From contig DKAT01000058.1 of NCBI GenBank assembly GCA_002450905.1, positions 1 to 64,000 on the forward strand: 64,000 nt of DNA, read 5' to 3'. The notes under the pieces were generated by a model. The model did no database searches. It was not told where the DNA came from and saw only the letters and a program-made list of their open reading frames with translations. Origin of the DNA: Spirochaetia bacterium UBA6919 (lineage in GTDB: Bacteria; Spirochaetota; UBA6919). The first letter of the stretch is position 1; each line of letters begins with the position of its first letter. Both the position numbers and the translations under genes were made by a program. This document shows, in pieces, positions 34,489-43,572 of the stretch.

Positions 34489-35874
34489 ATGATAAAATAT
34501 TTTTTGGTAATTATTATTTCCCTGTTGACCTCTTCCAGTACGATTTTCTGTGATACAAATTCAGACCATACAAAAAAAAATATAGGTGAATCTAAATCGA
34601 AATTTGGTGAAGAGGAAGGTGTATCCAGTAGTTCAAAAGGGATGAAAAAAATAAAAAAAGAGAGATTAAGTTCAGCAAATATTTTTATAACTTCATGGAA
34701 CCCTCCAACTGGTCTGGAACTATATTTTGGAAGAGGAAGTACAGGAACTACCAATCCAACCTATAGTTTTAATTTAAATCTCGGCTGGGCAAGATTCTTC
34801 GTCAAATCCAATGATATAATATCGGATAAGTATCTATATAATTCTGGTATTCCCTATATAGTTGAGATAAAACCCTTCGATCTGGCATCTTTTCTAACCT
34901 CAGGAAGCAGTTTTTCGCTGTTTGTTGATCGTTACGAATGGCTGAGAAATCTTACCCTCATCGTTAGTAATCGCATTTTCTCCAGTACTCAATATTTAAC
35001 AAGTTCCATGCTCTGGTATTACGATTTTCTAAGCGATGCCATGGAACACAAAGTATTTTTCCCCACAAGTGTTACACCAACGTCTGAATCAACTTTGGAA
35101 AGAAAATATCCCACCCTGATTGATACCAGTTTAGGTGTGTCTGATCGTATTCATATCTATCGATCTCCCAAGGTAGCAGTAGGACTTATGTTCTTTTTCG
35201 AAGCAACTCTCCCTAAGACACGGGATGTCGTTAAAAATTATACCGATCTTCCTCCTCAGGGACAAATCCACCTTTCTAAATTTACTCCCAGCAATCGATT
35301 CACCTTTGCTACTCTGGGAGGTCTGTTCTTCAAGTATAAATATTCCCCATTGGAAATCTATTCTGAAATCGTCTATCAACGTCGTCAGGGTGACTTTGAT
35401 GCATGGACTGTCGGAATGAGTCAAAATACCTTGTTAGCGAGGGTTGGGACTTTAATAAATAAACAATTGGATATCCATTTGTTGTACTACATGATCAATT
35501 GGGAATTGGAAATACTTACTGAACAAAGTAATGTCCATATGATAAATCTGGGTACTGAATTAATAGGATTTGGACGACGTCTTGAATGGCTGGGACTTGG
35601 ATTTGACGTATTTTATCAATATTTTAAACAAAATCGTGTTAAGCCAAACGCATATGAAGGGAAGATCAGTGGAATTTCCCTTATAGGATCATTTAATTTC
35701 TATCCTCTCGCGTTCTATGGTAAGAATCACACTCTAAAATTAAGCCTCATTTATGGATTATTCAAGCTCCACCAAACAGGAAATGGTATCCCTATCCCAG
35801 GTGTTACGGTGAATGTTAATGAGGAAGTTGATTGGAATTATGCACTATACTTTCGAGTGAGTTATAAATTCTAA
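34489..35874 (+). CDS. Putative outer-membrane beta-barrel protein
   Basis: A 461-residue protein with a signal peptide (FLVIIISLLTSSSTIFC, about 4-20). A charged linker (about 23-65) leads to a long region of alternating amphipathic strands (for example GLELYFGRGSTGTTNPTYSF, VAVGLMFFFEATLP, NYALYFRVSYKF) with aromatic residues at regular places. The sequence ends in Phe after a strand (YFRVSYKF), the usual C-terminal signature recognised by the BAM machinery. I do not recognise a named family. A lipobox is doubtful (SSTIFC). AAGGATAA before the ATG is a good ribosome-binding site and a strong promoter lies upstream. Confidence 0.72.
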   Translation: MIKYFLVIIISLLTSSSTIFCDTNSDHTKKNIGESKSKFGEEEGVSSSSKGMKKIKKERLSSANIFITSWNPPTGLELYFGRGSTGTTNPTYSFNLNLGWARFFVKSNDIISDKYLYNSGIPYIVEIKPFDLASFLTSGSSFSLFVDRYEWLRNLTLIVSNRIFSSTQYLTSSMLWYYDFLSDAMEHKVFFPTSVTPTSESTLERKYPTLIDTSLGVSDRIHIYRSPKVAVGLMFFFEATLPKTRDVVKNYTDLPPQGQIHLSKFTPSNRFTFATLGGLFFKYKYSPLEIYSEIVYQRRQGDFDAWTVGMSQNTLLARVGTLINKQLDIHLLYYMINWELEILTEQSNVHMINLGTELIGFGRRLEWLGLGFDVFYQYFKQNRVKPNAYEGKISGISLIGSFNFYPLAFYGKNHTLKLSLIYGLFKLHQTGNGIPIPGVTVNVNEEVDWNYALYFRVSYKF

Positions 35875-35947
35875 TTTAATTTAAATAAACACTATCCCAT
35901 TCTATAAATATTGACTATCATTTAACTATTTAGACAGGTGATTAATT

Positions 35948-37000
35948 ATGAATATAGAATCTTTTAATTTGAATACGTATAGATTATTAGGAAATAGTGG
36001 ATTGAGGGTTTCCCCCTTATGCCTTGGTACTATGACTTTTGGAACCGAATGGGGATGGGGATCTGATAAAGAAACATGTAAAAAAATCTTTCATCGTTAT
36101 GTTGAACAGGGTGGGAATTTTATCGATACCGCTAATTTCTATACAGCAGGAACAAGTGAGCAGTTTGTAGGTGAATTCATAGAATCAAAGAGGGATCAAT
36201 TTGTCCTCGCTACAAAATACACCTTAAATATGAGGTTTGGAGATCCCAATGCAGGAGGAAATCATCGCAAAAATATTTTTCAGTCCGTTGAAGCCAGTTT
36301 AAAACGTCTTAAAACATCATACATCGATCTTTATTGGGTACACATGTGGGATCAACTAACCCCCATAGAAGAAACCATGAGAGCTTTGGATGATTTAGTC
36401 CGATCAGGAAAAGTATTATACATTGGTATTTCCGATATGCCCGCATGGAAAATAGCTCAGGCAAATACTCTTGCATTATTAATGAACTGGACACCATTCA
36501 TAGCCCTTCAAATAGAATATAGTGCCATTAAAAGAACTGTGGAAAGAGAATTGATACCTATGGCAAATGATATGGGCCTTGGAATAACCCCTTGGAGTCC
36601 CTTAGCTGGTGGTTTACTAACTGGAAAATATAACTTAGAGGACAAGGATAAAGAAGATTCCAAACCATCACGAAAATCCTTTATCAAAGGAGGGATGACC
36701 GATAAAAACTTCGCTATCATTGATGAAATAAGAAAAATCTCTCAAGAAATTAATAAAACCCCCAGTCAGATTGCTATTAATTGGCTACTTCAAAAAGAAG
36801 GAGTTGTTAGCCCTATTATTGGTGCACGTACACTGGATCAACTGGAAGAAAATCTTGGTGCTCTGGGATTCTCTCTGACAAAAGAACAAACAAAGCGTAT
36901 TGATGAGATCAGCAGAATTGAACTGGGATTCCCCCACGATTTCCTTGCACTTCCTATAATACAAAATCACATGAGAGGCGATACCAATATTATAAAATAA
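35948..37000 (+). CDS. Aldo/keto reductase
   Basis: A 350-residue NADPH-dependent oxidoreductase with the (beta/alpha)8 AKR fold. The start LGNSGLRVSPLCLGTMTFG is the family N-terminus. The catalytic tetrad is visible: Asp and Tyr in FIDTANFYTAGTSE, Lys in LATKYT, His in YWVHMWD. The cofactor segments WSPLAGGLLTGKY and PIIGARTLDQLEENL are also present. It is closest to the plant/Shaker-beta-like group acting on sugar or small aldehydes. The physiological substrate cannot be told. It follows the barrel protein gene by 73 bp on the same strand. Confidence 0.93.
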   Translation: MNIESFNLNTYRLLGNSGLRVSPLCLGTMTFGTEWGWGSDKETCKKIFHRYVEQGGNFIDTANFYTAGTSEQFVGEFIESKRDQFVLATKYTLNMRFGDPNAGGNHRKNIFQSVEASLKRLKTSYIDLYWVHMWDQLTPIEETMRALDDLVRSGKVLYIGISDMPAWKIAQANTLALLMNWTPFIALQIEYSAIKRTVERELIPMANDMGLGITPWSPLAGGLLTGKYNLEDKDKEDSKPSRKSFIKGGMTDKNFAIIDEIRKISQEINKTPSQIAINWLLQKEGVVSPIIGARTLDQLEENLGALGFSLTKEQTKRIDEISRIELGFPHDFLALPIIQNHMRGDTNIIK

Positions 37001-37061
37001 TTGAAAAAATGTTTTATAAATCTTAAAGATATGTTATTATTTATATCACATATAATATAGA

Positions 37062-37427
37062 ATGGATAACATCAATACTATGAAAATAAAATTCCTTTTG
37101 TTAATACTAATTTCCTTGTTAATAACTTCTCATATACAGGCTCACAGAGATACAAAACATATTCAGGAAGGAGTCATTCATCCATCGGAATGTGACACAC
37201 AAAATACAAATCCTTCTATCGATGAAATTATCACATGTGGACAAAAAAATGGATTTTATATCAAATCTACAGCCCGTCGGTACGATATTAGAAATAGAGA
37301 CAAAGGACTAATTATCAATTTTCTTAAAAATTACAGAACTACTTTAGTCAGAGCGCAACTACTTATTAACTCTAGAAATCAAGGTAAAGAAATATGGACT
37401 ATTATAAAATTGCGTACAAGGGAATAG
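37062..37427 (+). CDS. Small exported protein of unknown function
   Basis: A 121-residue ORF with a signal peptide (KIKFLLLILISLLITSHIQA). The better start is probably the ATG at 37080, which places the basic residues directly before the hydrophobic stretch. The mature part has two Cys (ECDT, IITCGQ) that could form a disulfide and a basic C-terminal half. No family recognised. A TATAAT-like box lies about 15 bp upstream of the first ATG. It is followed by the zinc-ribbon-like gene. Confidence 0.6.
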   Translation: MDNINTMKIKFLLLILISLLITSHIQAHRDTKHIQEGVIHPSECDTQNTNPSIDEIITCGQKNGFYIKSTARRYDIRNRDKGLIINFLKNYRTTLVRAQLLINSRNQGKEIWTIIKLRTRE

Positions 37428-37458
37428 ATAATTATAAAAAATAACAAGAAGAAGGGTC

Positions 37459-37692
37459 ATGCTTGTATTAAAGTGTTCAGGATGCAAACGAAAGCTTTGG
37501 AAATACGAAAAAATCGGTATGGGTGAAGTTCTTCGCTGTCACAAAGACAGAATCTCTATTAAATATAATTTGATCAAAACGGGCAGCAAAGTCTTATGTA
37601 AGTGTGGAAAAGAAATTGGAGTGGATAGAGGACGCCATATCAAAATGATTTCAAATGCCTTCACTTATCGTGGAACCAAACAATTTGCATAG
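37459..37692 (+). CDS. Small zinc-ribbon-like protein
   Basis: A 77-residue cytosolic protein with paired metal-binding motifs: CSGC (6-9), RCH (26-28), CKCG (about 47-50) and a distal His, enough to bind one or two zinc ions. Basic throughout. I do not recognise the family. It starts 31 bp after the previous gene and ends 9 bp before the YkgJ-like gene, itself a Cys-cluster protein, so the two metal-binding proteins are probably made from one transcript. Confidence 0.65.
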   Translation: MLVLKCSGCKRKLWKYEKIGMGEVLRCHKDRISIKYNLIKTGSKVLCKCGKEIGVDRGRHIKMISNAFTYRGTKQFA

Positions 37693-37701
37693 TAGTAAAA
37701 T

Positions 37702-38340
37702 ATGACAGAAAATAGTGATTATTTATCCGCAAGAAGGGTCTCGTTTCCCGGACATGAAGAAAAAGAGCCTTGGCTGGGATTATTATTAGACGCTTATCAT
37801 CTTGTAGACGAAGGTGTAGCCGATGCTCTCGAAGAAGAACAATCAGAAAGACCTTTAAAAATTGCCTGTTCCAAAGGATGTGCTAATTGTTGTAAGTCTC
37901 AGAGCGATATTCCTATATATCCCCTTGAAATGATGGGTATTTCCTGGTATATTAATGAAGTAGTAGAAGATCCCATCAGAGAACAATTGCTTAACCAGAT
38001 GGAAAATTATACGGAGTCTTCCCCCTGCCCATTTCTCTTGAATGATCTCTGTGCTGTTCATGTTATCAGACCGGTATCCTGTCGAATATTTATGGTATTC
38101 AATAAACCATGTGAAGAAAATGAAGATCCCTATTTCACACGAAGAGATGAGGTCTTATCTCCTATAAAATCCTATATCGATGAGGCTTTTTTTGTTATGC
38201 TCCCGTTTTATGGTGTTGAGGATGCAGGAACACGGATGAAACTTATTGAAAATGGTGATATCCACAAACTTCATCGAATAATGAAGGATTGCAACTGGAA
38301 TAAATTAGCTGAAAGTATTAGGAATTCACCAAAGAAATAA
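37702..38340 (+). CDS. YkgJ-family cysteine cluster protein
   Basis: A 212-residue protein of the YkgJ/UPF0153 zinc- or iron-cluster family. The signature CxxxCxxCC is at Cys56, Cys60, Cys63 and Cys64 (CSKGCANCC), followed by Cys109 and Cys117 (CPFLLNDLCAVH) and Cys127 and Cys137 (RPVSCRIF, KPC). Members are thought to bind a metal cluster and modify or oxidise residues, but no exact reaction is established for most. It lies 9 bp after the zinc-ribbon-like gene. Confidence 0.85.
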   Translation: MTENSDYLSARRVSFPGHEEKEPWLGLLLDAYHLVDEGVADALEEEQSERPLKIACSKGCANCCKSQSDIPIYPLEMMGISWYINEVVEDPIREQLLNQMENYTESSPCPFLLNDLCAVHVIRPVSCRIFMVFNKPCEENEDPYFTRRDEVLSPIKSYIDEAFFVMLPFYGVEDAGTRMKLIENGDIHKLHRIMKDCNWNKLAESIRNSPKK

Positions 38341-38401
38341 AGATATTAATTAATATTAATCGAACTAAATCAACATGAAAATATACAATGAAAAAAAAAT
38401 T

Positions 38402-38980
38402 ATGAAAAATCTTATCTTAATAGCAATATTTTTATTAACCCTCAATATTATTTCATGTGCATCAGAAAATTCCCAGAACACCTCCAAAATATTTAATCTC
38501 AACCTCCAGTGGACACGAGCCGAACACAGTAAGGATAGTAATTCCACCCACTATAGGATTATTATATCGGGTAAGAAAGTCATTTATAATGAGAATTATA
38601 GTGGATTTACTTATGGACCTGGGAAAAAATACACATTTCTTTTAAATGATGACGAATTAATTAAACTGATTGTCCTAATCTGTAAAAATAATCTGATGAA
38701 ATCCATGTCAGAAAAAAAGCCCTCTAATCATTTAGGAAACGCTGTCCACATAGAACTCACCATCAATCTCAATGGACAAACATCAAAAACTTCTATCCAC
38801 GGTATGACTTTTGATTTTAAGAATAGAAAGTCCAATTTAAAGAACTATAAACAGACTGAGAAGATTTATGACATTATATCCCTTCTCAATAGTATCATTC
38901 AAAAAAGAGGTCTTACAAATGAGTGGAGGCCCAGAAAAATCATCAATCCACCCGATATTAAAATGGGTACAAATGCTTGA
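38402..38980 (+). CDS. Putative lipoprotein of unknown function
   Basis: A roughly 192-residue lipoprotein: signal peptide MKNLILIAIFLLTLNIISCA with lipobox IISC. The ATG at 38402 is preferred over an in-frame ATG at 38375 because it gives the usual short basic N-region. The mature part has strands (HYRIIISGKKVIYNENYSG) and a helix near the C-terminus. I do not recognise a family. It ends 7 bp from a convergent membrane-protein gene. Confidence 0.68.
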   Translation: MKNLILIAIFLLTLNIISCASENSQNTSKIFNLNLQWTRAEHSKDSNSTHYRIIISGKKVIYNENYSGFTYGPGKKYTFLLNDDELIKLIVLICKNNLMKSMSEKKPSNHLGNAVHIELTINLNGQTSKTSIHGMTFDFKNRKSNLKNYKQTEKIYDIISLLNSIIQKRGLTNEWRPRKIINPPDIKMGTNA

Positions 38981-38987
38981 TACAGAA

Positions 38988-39572
38988 TTAATATCTAAAC
39001 CAAACCCTCGGAAAGGGCGATTCTTTTTGAGGCCCAATAACACTCCCACCTGAATAGCCTACAGACTTCCATTTTTTTAAGGATCCCACCTGAACAATAT
39101 TATATCCTCTCACCTTACCAAGATCATAAGTCACACGGATTTTGATATCTACCTCCTTACTATTCTGTGACTCAAGGTATTTGGATAATTCATTGGAATA
39201 ATATTCCACCCAAAAAGAGGGTGCATGTTTGAATGTTAAAATAATGTGCTTGGCATTAGGAAGTTCTTCATGAGGCTTTCCATATTTCCATGTCATTTTA
39301 AAGGTGAAATCTCTAACCACATCAACTAGAAATATTCTGGTACCCAAAATAAGGATGACAATTAAAAGACCCACATAACTAAAAAACACATATTTACGCC
39401 CAAGATACCCCAAACCCAAAACCACTGAACTAATTACAACTAATATAAATGGCAATATACTTGGCCATCCACCCCATCCCACCACCATCAATACAGACCA
39501 GAGAAGGGATAACCCAAGACAAACATATCCTATAGTGAGGGTAATTTTCACGATTCTGTGTGAAATATTCAT
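38988..39572 (-). CDS. Membrane protein of unknown function
   Basis: A 194-residue protein with three or four hydrophobic helices in its first 90 residues (YVCLGLSLLWSVLMVVGWGG, LPFILVVISSVVLGLGYLG, YVGLLIVILILGTRIFLV) and a soluble C-terminal domain (about 100-194) with alternating strands, ending FPRVWFRY. No family recognised. The soluble domain is probably extracytoplasmic. It is transcribed alone, convergent with the lipoprotein gene. Confidence 0.65.
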   Translation of the reverse strand: MNISHRIVKITLTIGYVCLGLSLLWSVLMVVGWGGWPSILPFILVVISSVVLGLGYLGRKYVFFSYVGLLIVILILGTRIFLVDVVRDFTFKMTWKYGKPHEELPNAKHIILTFKHAPSFWVEYYSNELSKYLESQNSKEVDIKIRVTYDLGKVRGYNIVQVGSLKKWKSVGYSGGSVIGPQKESPFPRVWFRY

Positions 39573-39682
39573 AAGTTACTCCTGAGATCAATCATTTCAA
39601 CACAACATAATATAACACCCCCTTGGTATATTTTCAGAGTGACGTCAGAAATTTCTGATCAAAGTCTACAAGACGGAGAAGG

Positions 39683-39709
39683 ATCGGAACTAAAATTTTT
39701 GGTTCCGAT
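39683..39709. repeat. Dispersed 27-bp palindrome, copy B
   Basis: Begins ATCGGAACTAAAA and ends TTTTTGGTTCCGAT. Arms ATCGGAAC / GTTCCGAT are perfect over 8 bp. The T/A pair of copy C is a C/G pair here, a compensating change. Confidence 0.75.
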
Positions 39710-40022
39710 ATTGATTTGTAATGACTGAATTGTAAGGATTATATTAAAAAATGATATGGTAACAGATTAATTTAGGTCTAATGATAAAATATGACTTCTT
39801 TGATAATATTGAAATCTGCAACGTCCAATTGTCAGCATGATGCCTTTTGAGAGAGATGATAATTAGCAATATATTAATAAAAGTGCGTAATATTTATCTA
39901 TAAGGTTATTACTAAAGAATTTCCCCTGTGATCTGACATTTGAATTATTATTTAAAATAAAGATTGTCAGGGAAATAATGCCAAATGATAACATTCAAGA
40001 AAATATTATTGACTTCTAAAAT

Positions 40023-40050
40023 TTGACTTATCATAAAAAATGGCTATAAT
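40023..40050 (+). promoter_or_regulatory. Strong sigma-70-like promoter upstream of the SulP gene
   Basis: TTGACT (40023-40028), 16-bp spacer, consensus TATAAT (40045-40050). It gives an mRNA leader of about 130 nt before the proposed ATG at 40192. Confidence 0.65.
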
Positions 40051-40191
40051 TAATGTCATGAATTTTCTTCTTAATTAGTTTAAGAAATATTATAAAAGAT
40101 CCATTTTGTAAAGAATACCCATTCAATCAATTTAATACCTCTAATATAACAATAATTTTTGTCAATAAACAATAATAACTGGATGTATACT

Positions 40192-41922
40192 ATGAATAAT
40201 AGCGCAATTAAAAAAATATTTCCATTTCTAAACTGGGGGCCACTATTAAACGGTGAAACAATCAGAGGAGATTTTATTGCAGGTATAACTGTTGCCTTGG
40301 TGTTAATCCCTCAATCTATGGCATATGCCCAATTGGCAGGGCTACCCCCAATTTATGGACTCTACGCCGCTTTATTACCTGGATTAATTGGAGGTTTGTG
40401 GGGGTCGTCTTATCACCTTGGTACAGGTCCTGTGGCGATGACATCTCTCTTGACGATGGCTACATTGATGCCCTTTGCTGGGGGTGTAAAGGATTTTTTA
40501 GGTTCTCCCCGATATATTGAACTGGCAATCCTACTGGCATTCATGGTGGGTATTATCCGTCTCTTAATTGGACTTTTCAAACTGACATTTTTTGTTAATT
40601 TCCTATCCCAACCTGTTGTTCGTGGATTTATTAACGCTGGTGCCCTGATAATTGCTTCTTCTCAAGTCAGCAAGATATTTGGGGTAAAAATGCCAAGAAG
40701 TGATTTCTATCTAAATGATATCATGAGTGTTTTCTTAAATATTCCTGATCTGCATATTGCAACATTTGCAATTGGTATAAGTTCCCTTGTGATTTTGTGG
40801 GGATTAAAAAAATATGCTCCCAAAGTCCCTTCGGCTCTTGTTGTTGTAATATTAGGTTCTCTGGCAGTGAAATTTTTGAATCTGGCAGATCCAAGAATCT
40901 TTGACCCAAATTTCATCGTTGAGAAAGGCAGTCGTTTTGTATCAGTTGTTGGACAAGTTCCATCAGGATTGCCAGATATTAAACTGCCAGGATTTGATTT
41001 CAGTTTGATGATAAAAATGATACCAGGTGCATTTGTAGTAATGTTCATCGGATTTATGGAAGTGACCTCTGTCCTAAAAGCAATTGGCCCAAAAAGTAAG
41101 CAGAAGATAAATCTGGATCAAGAATTGATTGGGCAGGGTTTGTCAGCTATAGCAGGTAGTTTCTCTAGTTGTTATCCAACCAGTGGTTCTTTTTCCAGAA
41201 CAGCCCTTAATTTTGCTTCCGGTGGGAAAACAGGTCTATCCAATGTGTTTGTTGCATTAATTGTACTAGTTACTCTTCTGTTCCTCACTCCGTATTTAAT
41301 ATATCTCCCTCAGGCTGTACTAGCAGCTATAATTATTATGGCAGTTATTGGGCTAATTGATTTTAAAGCTATGAAACATGCCTGGGTAGTGAATAAACAT
41401 GATGGTATTGCTTCTGGAGTTACATTTGCATCTGCATTGCTCTTCGCACCAGATATAGTAAATGGTATTATTCTCGGAGGTATTCTAGCCCTTGTTCTAC
41501 ATCTTTATAGAACGATGAGTCCTCGTGTTACCATTCGAAGTAATACAAATTTAAATCTAACCACAGAGGCTGAGATTAATCCCGATGAAAAATATCCTGG
41601 AATGGGTTTTGATGGGCGGGTGTATTTTGCAAATATATCCTATTTTGAAGAAACAATCATGAAAATTATCCACATGCACCCTGCATGCCAGAAAGTACTC
41701 ATTTTCTGTGAGGGTATAAATGGAGTCGATGCATCTGGCGAGGCTATGCTCCGAGAACTGATAACGAATCTCCGTTCCATTGGTAAAGATCTTGTCTTTG
41801 TCGCTCTGAAACCTCAGGTTAAGGATATTTTAAAACGAGCAGATATGTGTGCTTTTATTGGTGAAGATAATATATTCCCTGATGAGAGGACTGCTCGAGA
41901 GCGGTATCCCCTTACTCAGTAA
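40192..41922 (+). CDS. SulP-family anion transporter with STAS domain
   Basis: About 576 residues: 10-14 membrane helices and a C-terminal STAS domain (about 470-576; GVDASGEAMLRELI). The SulP signature LIPQSMAYAQLAGLPPIYGLY and GTGPVAMTSLL are clear. The family carries sulfate, bicarbonate (BicA) or other anions across the inner membrane, usually with Na+ or H+. The following gene encodes an LCIB-like carbonic-anhydrase-fold protein, which favours bicarbonate (inference). The ATG at 40192 is preferred (GGA 8 nt upstream). The frame is open from a TTG at 40159. Confidence 0.9.
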   Translation: MNNSAIKKIFPFLNWGPLLNGETIRGDFIAGITVALVLIPQSMAYAQLAGLPPIYGLYAALLPGLIGGLWGSSYHLGTGPVAMTSLLTMATLMPFAGGVKDFLGSPRYIELAILLAFMVGIIRLLIGLFKLTFFVNFLSQPVVRGFINAGALIIASSQVSKIFGVKMPRSDFYLNDIMSVFLNIPDLHIATFAIGISSLVILWGLKKYAPKVPSALVVVILGSLAVKFLNLADPRIFDPNFIVEKGSRFVSVVGQVPSGLPDIKLPGFDFSLMIKMIPGAFVVMFIGFMEVTSVLKAIGPKSKQKINLDQELIGQGLSAIAGSFSSCYPTSGSFSRTALNFASGGKTGLSNVFVALIVLVTLLFLTPYLIYLPQAVLAAIIIMAVIGLIDFKAMKHAWVVNKHDGIASGVTFASALLFAPDIVNGIILGGILALVLHLYRTMSPRVTIRSNTNLNLTTEAEINPDEKYPGMGFDGRVYFANISYFEETIMKIIHMHPACQKVLIFCEGINGVDASGEAMLRELITNLRSIGKDLVFVALKPQVKDILKRADMCAFIGEDNIFPDERTARERYPLTQ

Positions 41923-42003
41923 GATGTTTTTATAGATATGATATAGGAAATAAAAAATCATATCACATTATTTATTAGAATAATAAATATTTAATAAGAA
42001 TTA

Positions 42004-43221
42004 GTGAGTAATATACTTATTATAAAGGAGAAATATTTGTTGAACCAATATCAATGTCAAGGGCTTAATCGCGAATTAGCAAGTTTTAAAATTGAAGAAA
42101 TGGCTATTCCCTATGCAGAATTTATTCCAAGACTCTATAATTTCTGTGAGGAATTAGGATTTAAAAATGAATATACCATGCCATCCAGGGCTTTCTGCTC
42201 TGATGAGAACCAGGGATTGCCCATTCTTTTGTTAGCAAAACACTTTGGAACTTTTCCATTTAATCACGGTCTGGTGGGTGGAATTATAGCTATTGATCGA
42301 AATGGACCCCATGCCCACCATGGAGAAGATCTCGTTATAATCCAGGCTAGTCACGTTGGATATGATCCTGAAACAGGAATCTATGGTAAATATTGCAGAC
42401 CTAGAAGATTAAATAATTATGCCTCAGACTCCTGTGGTAAACTTGCAAATATTATTAATCCTTATATAGATGAGTATCGATTTGCAAGAGATCATATTTT
42501 TCTAAATAAGGGGCATGATGGGAAATATTTGATACGGATTAAAAATTCTTTTATTGATTTTTCCTCCAATCCAATAAAACAGGGTATAGTTCTGAAATTG
42601 CAAGATATTGTCAACCACGGTACTTCTGGTGGATTTATACAACCTGTATCAGTATTTAGTACGTCCCATGTGTTTGAGGTCTCTGATGAATTTCGTAAGC
42701 GAATTGACGCTACAAATTATGAATGGAAAGTAGGAGACGGTGAACCTATAGGAAATCTTCTTTTTCATGATATTTTTTATTTTAAAGAGGATCTCCAGGA
42801 AACACGTGACTCAAATAGAATCCATAATAGTCTTCTTGAATTCATGCCAAGGATCGTTACTTCGGAAGCACCACCTCTTTTAGCTGCCCAAATAACAATG
42901 CAGGTAGAATTCCCCAGGGCTGTTGAATCAATTCGAAAGGATGAGGTATATAAGGGTAAAAATCTTTTATATATAGCTGGACTCAATATTGATATATCAA
43001 AATACAAAGATTATCCATCAACCACTTATTTTGTACCCTGGGCAGCACATATCCAATTGAAAGAAAATACTCCCAAGGAATATATGCATCCATTGGAACA
43101 AGATTTGATTTACAAGAAGATTATGGAACAGGAAGTTGAGAATCCTGACCAGAGAAGCCTTAAAGAAGAGATAGGTATGATGCTGGATGCTCCGCGTTAT
43201 AATATACGTGCTCCCAAATAG
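42004..43221 (+). CDS. LCIB-like (beta-carbonic-anhydrase fold) protein
   Basis: About 400 residues. The segment 60-150 resembles the catalytic domain of LCIB/LCIC, the CO2-responsive proteins of algae with bacterial homologues: FCSDE (Cys65, Asp67), FNHGLVGGIIAID, HAHHGEDLVII (His103-106), ASHVGYDPETGIYGKY and SDSCGKL (Cys144). Cys, His and Cys would bind zinc, as in beta-carbonic anhydrases. The C-terminal 250 residues (IVNHGTSGGFIQPVSVFSTSH, GNLLFHDIFYF) I do not recognise. The GTG at 42004 lacks a ribosome-binding site. AAGGAG at 42025-42030 points to a TTG at 42037 or 42040 as the real start. It follows the SulP gene by 81 bp on the same strand. Confidence 0.62.
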   Translation: MSNILIIKEKYLLNQYQCQGLNRELASFKIEEMAIPYAEFIPRLYNFCEELGFKNEYTMPSRAFCSDENQGLPILLLAKHFGTFPFNHGLVGGIIAIDRNGPHAHHGEDLVIIQASHVGYDPETGIYGKYCRPRRLNNYASDSCGKLANIINPYIDEYRFARDHIFLNKGHDGKYLIRIKNSFIDFSSNPIKQGIVLKLQDIVNHGTSGGFIQPVSVFSTSHVFEVSDEFRKRIDATNYEWKVGDGEPIGNLLFHDIFYFKEDLQETRDSNRIHNSLLEFMPRIVTSEAPPLLAAQITMQVEFPRAVESIRKDEVYKGKNLLYIAGLNIDISKYKDYPSTTYFVPWAAHIQLKENTPKEYMHPLEQDLIYKKIMEQEVENPDQRSLKEEIGMMLDAPRYNIRAPK

Positions 43222-43572
43222 GATTACAATTTTATTATTTTTGGGTTAGCGATTGATTTAATTACCCCTAATTTTTATCGGGTCCATCGAAATTACCCCC
43301 GATGAATGATATAATGATTCTCCTGTCTTGCCCCTGTCCCAGATTGTATAGGGCGATTTTAAAATAACATCGAGAGAATTCATTGATCATAGAAGCCTCC
43401 TGTGATGGCCTGTAATAATTAACTAACTTTCAAGAGTTTCATCATTTTAATCTATACTATAGACATCAGAATAATTTTAAAGAAAGTACCAATATTTATC
43501 ATTAAGTCATAGAATCTGTGATGTATTTTTATTAGTATTAATGTATGTGTTATTATAAATGAGGAGGTTCTT
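43222..43572. other. Intergenic spacer with short inverted repeats
   Basis: About 350 bp without a gene. At 43277-43303 an inverted repeat with ATCGGG / CCCGAT ends spans exactly 27 bp and contains TCCATCGAAATT, also present near 4758. A GC-rich stretch with GCCCCT and AGGGC (about 43329-43354) could form another stem. A strong ribosome-binding site (GAGGAGG) precedes the next gene. Confidence 0.5.
43277..43303. repeat. 27-bp inverted repeat related in size and ends to the dispersed palindrome
   Basis: ATCGGG at 43277-43282 pairs with CCCGAT at 43298-43303. The inside (TCCATCGAAATT...) differs from copies A-C, so membership of that family is uncertain. Confidence 0.4.

Larger units (their letters stand above)
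39573..40158. other. Divergent intergenic region with repeats and the SulP promoter
   Basis: Nearly 590 bp without a supported gene. It contains a 14-bp perfect palindrome (39645-39658, TCAGAAATTTCTGA), copy B of the dispersed 27-bp palindrome (39683-39709) and a good promoter (40023-40050). The ATTGATT...TGA...AATTGT segment after copy B also follows copy C. Confidence 0.6.

Noticed and set aside
40192..41922. Simple sulfate permease call
   Set aside because: SulP substrates cannot be told from sequence; the LCIB-like neighbour makes bicarbonate at least as likely, so only the family is stated.
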